Assembly: GCF_035917675.1 (NCBI RefSeq) | Contig: NZ_CP109104.1 | Span: 1,736,001 to 1,800,000, forward strand | From: Streptomyces sp. NBC_01775 | GTDB taxonomy: Bacteria > Actinomycetota > Actinomycetes > Streptomycetales > Streptomycetaceae | Reading direction: 5' to 3' | DNA: 64,000 nt | Shown: positions 7,773 through 14,488 of the stretch, piece by piece | Layout: each line of letters opens with the position of its first letter | Position numbering within the stretch: the stretch's first letter is position 1 | Made by a program: the position numbers and the translations under genes | The notes under the pieces: generated by a model | Told to the model about the DNA's origin: nothing | Seen by the model: only the letters and a program-made list of their open reading frames with translations | Database searches by the model: none

Positions 7773-10700
7773 GTGAACCACCCGGCCACCGACATCTACC
7801 AGGCATGCGGCTTCTTCATGCTGCGGGCGCCCGCCCTGCCCGCTCGCCCGATGACCGAGCTGCTGAGGTCGCTGCCCGTGGCGGACGTCGACCCCGGGAA
7901 TGCCGACGCCTGGCAGGACGAATACGCGGAACAGCTGCTGAAACTGTGGTGGATCCCGGGCGTGGCCGACGCCGTGCGGGTTGCCACGCCTCATCTGGCG
8001 GACGCGGTGGAGCGGTTCGACCGCCTCACCGGCAAGAACCGCCGCCGGGCCGTTCGCAGCCTGGGCCGCTACCTGAACCGGATGAGCTTCCGCTCGACCC
8101 CGTTCGGCCTCGTCGCGGGCGTGGCCACCGGCACCTTCGGCGAGGAGCAGCGCACCCGGCTCGGTCCGGCCGCCATCGGAACGGCCCGCGCACGCCCGGA
8201 CTCCGGGTGGGTCATGCACCTGGTGAAGCGGCTCGCCTTCGGCGCGGAGCGCCCCCGAGACCTCCTGGTGCGGCGCAACGACCTGCTCCATGTGGGACGC
8301 GGCCGGGTGTGGCTGTCCACCGCCGGAGGCCATGGACAGCGCGAAGTGGCCGACGCACGCCCCGGCGCGGACGACGACGAGGGGGACGGCACACCCAAGG
8401 GCAGGCGCTCCCTCAGTGTGCGCCTCACGGCTCCGGTGCGGTCCGTGCTCGATCACGCCCGCACGCCGACGACGCTCGGCCGACTGACCGCCCTGCTCAC
8501 CGATGCCTACCCGAACGCCGACGCTGAGCAGGTCGCGGCCCTGCTCGACGGCCTTCTCGACAGTGACATCCTCATCACCGCCGAGCGTCCCCGGCTGCTC
8601 ACCCCGCCGGCCGATCAGACCGACCGGGCGGACGCGCTGCCGTACTCGATACTGCCACCCGTCACCGACCCCGCCGTCGCGCGCGCGATCGACGGTGTGG
8701 AGGCCGCGATCGGCGCGTTCAACCGGGGCGAGATCTCGGTGCCGGAACTGCTGAAGACGGCGAGCGCGCCGATGCCCGAGGCCATCGGCGGTCACTCCGG
8801 CCCGACCCTCCAGATCGACGCCGCGCTGGCCGTCGACGGACCCTTGGTGCTCCCCCGGCCGGTGGCGGCCCTGGCCGAAGAGGCCGCTCATGTGCTAGCC
8901 CGCGTGGGCACGGAGCACCGCTACCCGCCGCATCTGAGGGAGTACGCCGACGCGTTCACCGAACGGTACGGCCACCGGTCCGAGGTCCCGGTGCTGGAGG
9001 CGCTGTCCGAGGAGACCGGCCTGGGGCCGCTCCGGGGATACCAGTACCCGCGACGGGAATTCCCGCTGCCCGGGGCCGCACGGGAGCCCGCGGCCCGATC
9101 GGCACGGGAGATTGCCCTGGCCCGGCTGATCACCACGGCCCTCGCACGCCGGGAGCTGAGCGTCCACCTCGACGACCGGCTGCTCGACGAGATCGCCGAC
9201 GCCTCCGCCGCCCCGGACGACGACATGCCGCCGCCGCCCGTGCTCGACCTGTACCTCCGCCTCATGGCGCCGGGCCCAGGCCGCGAGGACTGGCGCGCCG
9301 TTTGCGGCACCCCGGGGGTGGGGCTGGGCGGCCGGACCTTCGCCCGGTTCCATGACCTCCTCGACGCGAACGCCCAGTCCGCGCTGCGGGACCTGGCCGC
9401 CGCCGAGGAGCGGCGCCAGGGCGACGCCGTCTGCGCCGAGCTGGCCTACCTCCCCGAGGACGCCCGGCTGGTGAACATCTCGATACGCCCGATCGCGCAC
9501 ACCTGGGAGCTGCCGGTCAATGTCGCGCCCGGTCAGGACGAGGCGCACGTGATCCGCTTGGAGGACGTCCTCGTCGGCGTGGACGGTGAACGGCTCTACC
9601 TCCGCAGCCGCACACTGGGCCGGCGGCTGCACGTCACCCAGCGCACGCTGCTCAACTGGACGGGGGCGCCGAACCCGTGCCGGTTCCTGCTGGAGGTCTC
9701 CGGCGCGCTCTCGGGGCCGATCACTCCGTTCGACTGGGGAGGGCTGAGCGAGACCATGCCCTTCCTGCCCCGCGTCGAGCGGGGCAACCTGGTGCTGCGC
9801 CGCGCGCGGTGGCGGCTGCGCCAGCACGACATCGCTCCCTCCGGCGGCCATGGCCCCGGCCACGGAGCCGACGGGCCGGCCGCGTTCGCCGATGCCGTCG
9901 GCGCTTGGGGCCGGACGTGGCTGGTGCCCCGCCTGGTCACCATCGTCAGTCACGACAACACCCTGCTGCTCGACCTCACCAGCGCCCCCTCCCTGCACGA
10001 GCTGCGCGACACGCTGGCGCAGGCTCCGGAGGAAGGGATCGTCCTGGAGGAGGTGCTGCCCGCACCCGACGAGGAATTCCTGCGCGGCGCCGCCGACGAG
10101 GCGTACGCCTCCGAGGTCGTGGTACCCCTCATACGAACCAGTCAGGACCCGGGCCCGACAGCCCAGCGCGTCGGGGTCCGCCCGTCCCGCGCCCGCACCG
10201 AACGCGCACCGGACGGACAGGACAGCCAGGAAAGCCGGATCAAGCGGGTCGGCAGCGACTGGCTGGCAGTCAAGCTCTACGCCGAGCCGGACTCCCACGA
10301 CACGCTGCTGGGGGTGGGCCTGGCCGACCTCGCCGAGCGAACGTCCGAACGGTACGGCGTGGCAGCGCCGTTCTTCCTGCGCTACGCCGATCCCGCGCCC
10401 CATCTGCGGGTGCGGTTCTTCGTAGCCGAGGAGGCCGCGCGCCCGGACGTCCTGCGCGAGGTGACCGCCTGGGCCCACGACCTCGCCCGGGGCGGGTACG
10501 TCTCCGACCACACCTTCGTGAGCTATCAGCGCGAGGTCGAGCGTTACGGCGGCCCCGAGTTGATCGCCGACGCCGAAGAGTGGTTCCGGCAGGACAGCAC
10601 GGCCGTCATTCAGCTCCTCCGCCACCTTCGCGGCGGCGGAACCGGCCTGCCGGACCTGGGCTTGGAGCCGGACCTGGACCGGGCCGCGCTGGTCGCCCTC

Positions 10701-11087
10701 AGCCTCGACCAACTGTGCGCCTGCCTGATCCCCGACCCCGAGCAACGCCACGCCCTCGCCCACGCCGCGGCGAGGCGGAACGCCGGCGGCAGCGTGTACC
10801 GGACGGCCGGGCGCAGCCTGTGGACCGCCCGCACCGAGGACGGCCCGACCCGCCGACTGCTCGACCGGGCCGCCGCCACGTGGCGCCCGGCCGCACAGCA
10901 GCTGACACGGCAGATGGCCGAGCTGGAGCGGACAGGCGAACTCCGAGCGGATCGTGACCACATCGTCCTGAGCCTGCTTCACATGCACTGCAACCGCATG
11001 GGGCTCCATCGTGCCGAGGAGGAGATCTCCTACGGGGTGTGGCGACGCCTCCTCGACCGGGCCGCACACGCCTCCCGGTCAAGCTGA
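7773..11087 (+). CDS. lanB: Full-length class I lanthipeptide dehydratase
   Basis: Dehydratase of about 1,104 aa that glutamylates Ser/Thr of the precursor using glutamyl-tRNA and then eliminates glutamate. The N-terminal glutamylation region (about 1-800) begins with the typical YQACGFFMLRAP segment and contains the RSTPFGL-type motif (MSFRSTPFGLVAG). The C-terminal elimination domain of the SpaB_C/thiopeptide type starts near residue 825 (DWLAVKLYAEPD) and contains FFLRYADPAPHLRVRFF. Both activities therefore lie in one protein, as in NisB. The start at GTG 7773 is preferred because GAGAGAG precedes it; GTG 7749, overlapping the lanC stop, is an alternative adding eight residues. No frameshift is seen, so the locus looks functional. 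Confidence 0.93.
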   Translation: MNHPATDIYQACGFFMLRAPALPARPMTELLRSLPVADVDPGNADAWQDEYAEQLLKLWWIPGVADAVRVATPHLADAVERFDRLTGKNRRRAVRSLGRYLNRMSFRSTPFGLVAGVATGTFGEEQRTRLGPAAIGTARARPDSGWVMHLVKRLAFGAERPRDLLVRRNDLLHVGRGRVWLSTAGGHGQREVADARPGADDDEGDGTPKGRRSLSVRLTAPVRSVLDHARTPTTLGRLTALLTDAYPNADAEQVAALLDGLLDSDILITAERPRLLTPPADQTDRADALPYSILPPVTDPAVARAIDGVEAAIGAFNRGEISVPELLKTASAPMPEAIGGHSGPTLQIDAALAVDGPLVLPRPVAALAEEAAHVLARVGTEHRYPPHLREYADAFTERYGHRSEVPVLEALSEETGLGPLRGYQYPRREFPLPGAAREPAARSAREIALARLITTALARRELSVHLDDRLLDEIADASAAPDDDMPPPPVLDLYLRLMAPGPGREDWRAVCGTPGVGLGGRTFARFHDLLDANAQSALRDLAAAEERRQGDAVCAELAYLPEDARLVNISIRPIAHTWELPVNVAPGQDEAHVIRLEDVLVGVDGERLYLRSRTLGRRLHVTQRTLLNWTGAPNPCRFLLEVSGALSGPITPFDWGGLSETMPFLPRVERGNLVLRRARWRLRQHDIAPSGGHGPGHGADGPAAFADAVGAWGRTWLVPRLVTIVSHDNTLLLDLTSAPSLHELRDTLAQAPEEGIVLEEVLPAPDEEFLRGAADEAYASEVVVPLIRTSQDPGPTAQRVGVRPSRARTERAPDGQDSQESRIKRVGSDWLAVKLYAEPDSHDTLLGVGLADLAERTSERYGVAAPFFLRYADPAPHLRVRFFVAEEAARPDVLREVTAWAHDLARGGYVSDHTFVSYQREVERYGGPELIADAEEWFRQDSTAVIQLLRHLRGGGTGLPDLGLEPDLDRAALVALSLDQLCACLIPDPEQRHALAHAAARRNAGGSVYRTAGRSLWTARTEDGPTRRLLDRAAATWRPAAQQLTRQMAELERTGELRADRDHIVLSLLHMHCNRMGLHRAEEEISYGVWRRLLDRAAHASRSS

Positions 11088-11396
11088 GCGGAGGCAGAAG
11101 GGGTGTCCGGCGGGGCCGGCGTACACCCGGGAGCCCTGCTGGCTGTGTCGCCCAGCACGGTGACCACGCCCGCGACGGCCCGGTCGAGCAGTCCGCCTTC
11201 CGCGGGACAGCCGAGCGGGAGGTAGTTGTCCGCATGGGCGTACCTGTGCGCGTGAACGACAGCGATCACGAGCAGCATCGCGCCGCACGCGAGTCGCACT
11301 GAGCGACGAGTCCCGTATCCGGCCGCTACCGAAGGCGATGGATTGGCAAGCACCGGCGGCCGGCATGCGTGATACCGCGCGTGATGGCCGGTCGCA
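11088..11396. other. Gap after lanB, no clear gene
   Basis: No gene can be supported. The minus strand has an open frame with a hydrophobic stretch (LACGAMLLVIAVV) followed by a Cys/Pro-containing tail, but there is no convincing start or ribosome site and it overlaps the lanB 3' end. Confidence 0.4.
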
Positions 11397-12347
11397 TCAG
11401 GGATGCAGTGTGATCTTTCCGAACACAGGAGTCGATTCGAGACGCTCGTGCGCGCGGTGAGCTTCGGCGAGAGGTATCTGCTCATCGATGATCGCCCGCA
11501 GGTCGCCTCGGACTGCTTGACCGAAGAGCTCGGCCGCAGCCGCCCCGACCATGTCAGCGTCGACGGAGTTGAGACTGAAGGCGAAGAGTGTCGGCGAGTT
11601 GTGGTACGTGGTCATGATGCTGCCGAAGACGTCCGAAGCCGCTGCACCTCCTGCGGATCCGACGAGCAAGTACCGGCCGTTGGGCCGCAACATCCCGATG
11701 TAGCGGCCCAGATCCACCCCGGCAACCGGGTCGACGATGATGTCGTAGGTGTCCGCGCTGCCGTCCTGGCCTGCTGTGCGGTCCTGGATATGCGCGACGC
11801 CGAGGCCCCGGAGGCGATCTCCACGCTCGGGCGAGGAAGTGATCGCGGTCACTGCGCCCCCGGACAAGGCAGCCAGCTGCGCGGCCATCAGTCCGATGCC
11901 TCCGCCGGCGCCCCTGACCAGCACCTGCTCGCCTTCCTCGACGTTCACTCTCTTCAAACCCAAACTCGCGACCAGCGCGTTCACGCCGAGCGCGACCGCG
12001 TCCGCGGCGCTGACGCCCTCCGGCAGGCGCACGACGTCGCGGGGGTCGGCGACGACCGACTCGGCGTAGGCTCCGCTTCTGGTCAGCGCGAAGACCCGCT
12101 GACCGACCCAGTGTTCATCCACTGCCGCACCGACAGCGGCGACGGTGCCTGCCGCCTCGAAGCCGGGGACGAGGCCGGGCTCGGAGAGCGGCTGGTAGTC
12201 GCCGTTGCGAGCCATGACGTCGACGTAGCCGACCCCTGCGGCTTCCACCCGGATCAGGACCTGGCCCGGCCCGGGGGCGGGTTCGGCCCGGTCGACGACC
12301 TGTAGCGCGTTGGAGTCTCCGAACGACGACACGATGACGGCTTTCAT
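11397..12347 (-). CDS. Zinc-free quinone oxidoreductase (MDR family)
   Basis: NADPH-dependent oxidoreductase of 316 aa of the quinone reductase branch of the medium-chain family. The GroES-like N-terminal half contains VLIRVEAAGVGYVDVMARNG, where catalytic zinc ligands are absent. The Rossmann half has the dinucleotide motif GAGGGIGLMAAQLA. The start at 12347 (MKAVIV) is preferred over 12353 because AAGGGG lies 8 bases upstream of the former. It is divergent from a tetR-like gene, and a palindromic operator lies 20 bp before the start, so it was probably controlled by that regulator. The substrate cannot be inferred; these enzymes act on quinones or alpha,beta-unsaturated carbonyls. Confidence 0.9.
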   Translation of the reverse strand: MKAVIVSSFGDSNALQVVDRAEPAPGPGQVLIRVEAAGVGYVDVMARNGDYQPLSEPGLVPGFEAAGTVAAVGAAVDEHWVGQRVFALTRSGAYAESVVADPRDVVRLPEGVSAADAVALGVNALVASLGLKRVNVEEGEQVLVRGAGGGIGLMAAQLAALSGGAVTAITSSPERGDRLRGLGVAHIQDRTAGQDGSADTYDIIVDPVAGVDLGRYIGMLRPNGRYLLVGSAGGAAASDVFGSIMTTYHNSPTLFAFSLNSVDADMVGAAAAELFGQAVRGDLRAIIDEQIPLAEAHRAHERLESTPVFGKITLHP

Positions 12348-12366
12348 GGCCATGCCCCTTTGCCAA

Positions 12367-12406
12367 AATATGCCACTGGGTGGCACCAGCCTATCAGTGG
12401 CATATT
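12367..12406. promoter_or_regulatory. Palindromic operator between oxidoreductase and tetR
   Basis: AATATGCCACTG (12367-12378) and CAGTGGCATATT (12395-12406) form a perfect 12-bp inverted repeat with a 16-bp spacer. Within it, TGCCAC-TGG-GTGGCA is a second palindrome. Position and symmetry fit a TetR-family operator covering the divergent promoters. Confidence 0.7.
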
Positions 12407-12814
12407 CCTTGGCGGAGTGACGGTCTGTCCATCACCCCCTCGAACCCGGCACCCTGGCGTCCCGCCTCGCCGCGGGAAGGCAAAAAACAGCGCACTCGGG
12501 ACGCTCTCATCGACGCCGCCCTGAAGCTCCTCCAGGAGAACGGCTTCGCCGGGACGACGCTGGACGAGCTCCGCGCCACGGTCGGGGTCTCCCGGCGGAC
12601 GTTCTTCCGCTACTTCGGCAGCAAGGAGGACGTCGACGTCGAGGCGCACTTCGGACGCCTCGGGAGAGATCCCGAGTTCGTGGATGGTCCGGCTTCCGCT
12701 CGGGCGATCACTCCTCGAAGCGCCGCTTGCGCGCGTGGGTTCGCGCCTTCATTCGGTTGCCGCAGGCTGCCATGGAACACCACCGGGCGGTCCCGGGCCG
12801 GCTGTGATCGATGA
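12380..12814 (+). pseudogene. TetR-family regulator, truncated after the HTH domain
   Basis: The open frame starts at GTG 12380, which lies inside the operator; no better in-frame start is visible. Residues about 33-80 form a complete TetR helix-turn-helix domain (RDALIDAALKLLQENGFAGT, then RRTFFRYFGSKEDV). After about residue 85 the sequence loses all TetR character, and from 12708 it is simply antisense to the CGNR gene. The ligand-binding/dimerisation domain, normally another 110 or so residues, is gone. The fragment may still be translated (144 codons) but a functional dimeric repressor is unlikely, so the oxidoreductase may now be derepressed or controlled by a paralogue. Confidence 0.75.
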
Positions 12815-13208
12815 GGAACAGGTTGCACTCCTCGTTGGCGCAGGCCCGCAGCCGTTGTGGCAGTTCCGTGGTGACGCGCGACCACGCGATTACGACGCGG
12901 ACCGCAAGCTCCTCATCAGGCGCTGCTTCCAGTTGCCAGGACACACCCTCGGGCGAGACGGCAGGGCGAAGTCGTGCCCGGTCGAGCGCGGAGGCAAGGC
13001 TGCTGACATCTGAGGATGTCCGCCGGATCAGCAGGTGCAGCGCGTCACGTACACGGCGCAGGCGGTCGCACTCCTCCCTCGTGCCACGTCCTCCGAGCGC
13101 TCGTATCCAGTCGGCCGCCCCCTCCGCGCTCAGGGCGTCCGTGGGGTGCCCGTCGATCACCGGGGCGCTGTTGAGCACGGCGAGCAGCAGTTCCTCGTCC
13201 TCGGCCAC
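12708..13208 (-). CDS. CGNR zinc-finger regulator with ABATE domain
   Basis: A 166-aa protein with an N-terminal ABATE-like stress-sensing region (about 1-110) and a C-terminal CGNR zinc finger: LRACANEECNLFLID, then RWCSMAACGNRMKAR. The four Cys of the finger are all present. Such proteins are putative transcription factors common in actinobacteria. The GTG start at 13208 follows AAGGAG by about 8 bases. It faces the alpha/beta hydrolase gene across an AT-richer 80-bp gap, so it may regulate that gene. Its 3' end overlaps the truncated tetR frame, marking the junction that cut the latter. Confidence 0.88.
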   Translation of the reverse strand: MAEDEELLLAVLNSAPVIDGHPTDALSAEGAADWIRALGGRGTREECDRLRRVRDALHLLIRRTSSDVSSLASALDRARLRPAVSPEGVSWQLEAAPDEELAVRVVIAWSRVTTELPQRLRACANEECNLFLIDHSRPGTARWCSMAACGNRMKARTHARKRRFEE

Positions 13209-13289
13209 GGCTCACTCTCCTTGACATGCCATACGGCTCTGTGCATGATCAGCATAACCTAACCAGTTAAATCTTTTTAAGGGGTTACT

Positions 13290-14171
13290 GTGGTCGCTGT
13301 TCATCATCGGACCGTGGACGTCAACGGCTTGACCGTCTTCTACCGGGAGGCGGGCCCGTCGGACGCCCCCGTCCTGCTGCTGCTGCACGGCTATCCGACG
13401 AGTTCCCACATGTTCCGGCGCCTGATCCCGGCGCTGGCCGGTCCCTACCGGGTGATCGCGCCCGACCACATCGGCTTCGGCCGCTCGTCGGCGCCCAGCG
13501 TGACGGACTTCGCCTACACCTTCGACGCCCTCGCCGAGGTGACTCGCGGCTTCCTGGCCGGCCTCGGCGTGCACCGCTACGCGATCTACGTACAGGACTA
13601 CGGCGCGCCCATCGGCTGGCGACTCGCGCTGGCGTCCCCGGAAGCGGTCCTCGCCGTCGTCTCACAGAACGGCAACGCCTATGAGGAAGGGTTCGTGCCG
13701 GACTTCTGGGAACCCATCTGGGCCTACGGAGCGCGACGCGGCCCGGAGAACGAGGCACGGCTGCGGCCCGCTCTGGGCCGGGAAGCCGTCGAGTGGCAGT
13801 ACACCCACGGTGTCCCCGACCCCAGCCTGATCGATCCCGATGCCTGGGAGCACGACCTGGCGCTCCTTGCCCGCCCAGCCGTCGACCGCGCCCAACTCGC
13901 CCTGTTCGGCGACTACCCCAGCAACCGGGCCCTGTACCCGGCGGTGCACGACTGGCTGCGGTCGAGCCGTGTCCCCGTCCTCGCGATCTGGGGCCGCAAC
14001 GACGAGATCTTCGCGCCGGCCGGCGCGGAGGCGTTCCGGCGCGACGCCCCGGACGCGGAGATCGTCCTGCTCGACGGCGGCCACTTCCTCCTGGAGAGCC
14101 ACCCCGACGAGGTCGCCGCCTCCATCATCCGATTCCGCCCGCGCGTACTCGGCGCACCAGTCAGTGGGTGA
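13290..14171 (+). CDS. Alpha/beta hydrolase with Asp nucleophile
   Basis: Hydrolase of 293 aa related to epoxide hydrolases and haloalkane/haloacetate dehalogenases. The oxyanion motif HGYP is at 33-36. The nucleophile elbow reads VQDYGAPIG with Asp103 where esterases have Ser, which points to the epoxide hydrolase/dehalogenase branch. The charge-relay acid is probably Asp238 (WGRNDE) and the base His265 (GGHFLLE). No signal peptide is present. The GTG start follows AAGGGG by 5 bases, downstream of an AT-rich stretch. Substrate is unknown; divergence from a CGNR regulator suggests stress-linked expression. Confidence 0.88.
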   Translation: MVAVHHRTVDVNGLTVFYREAGPSDAPVLLLLHGYPTSSHMFRRLIPALAGPYRVIAPDHIGFGRSSAPSVTDFAYTFDALAEVTRGFLAGLGVHRYAIYVQDYGAPIGWRLALASPEAVLAVVSQNGNAYEEGFVPDFWEPIWAYGARRGPENEARLRPALGREAVEWQYTHGVPDPSLIDPDAWEHDLALLARPAVDRAQLALFGDYPSNRALYPAVHDWLRSSRVPVLAIWGRNDEIFAPAGAEAFRRDAPDAEIVLLDGGHFLLESHPDEVAASIIRFRPRVLGAPVSG

Positions 14172-14488
14172 CAGGAAGCCAGGCACCGGAGCTGTCCGGT
14201 CGGCCTTGCTGGATCAGGCAGCGGCGTAAGGTGCCGTGCTCAGCGCCCTCTCGAACCTCGGGCGCACCCGCAGGCGGGTGCTGATCTTCTCGCCGAAGAT
14301 CCTGTCCGCCTTACGCCTCCCCCGCAGGGCGGCGCCGAAGGGCCACAAAACCCTCATCATCCGCACAGCACCGCATTCGGTGGGTCTACCTGCATGAACC
14401 TCACTCTCTGCGCTCATGGCCCAGTGAAATCTCAAGCCAAGGGGGCATAGCTCGGGCCTGGGGTGGAGCGCGGTGTTAGGAATAGGTC
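14172..14488. other. Gap before the sensor phosphatase, no clear gene
   Basis: No supportable gene. A minus-strand open frame of 73 codons (14214-14435) is rich in Arg and Ala and resembles nothing I recognise. The promoter of the phosphatase gene probably lies at the right end. Confidence 0.4.
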
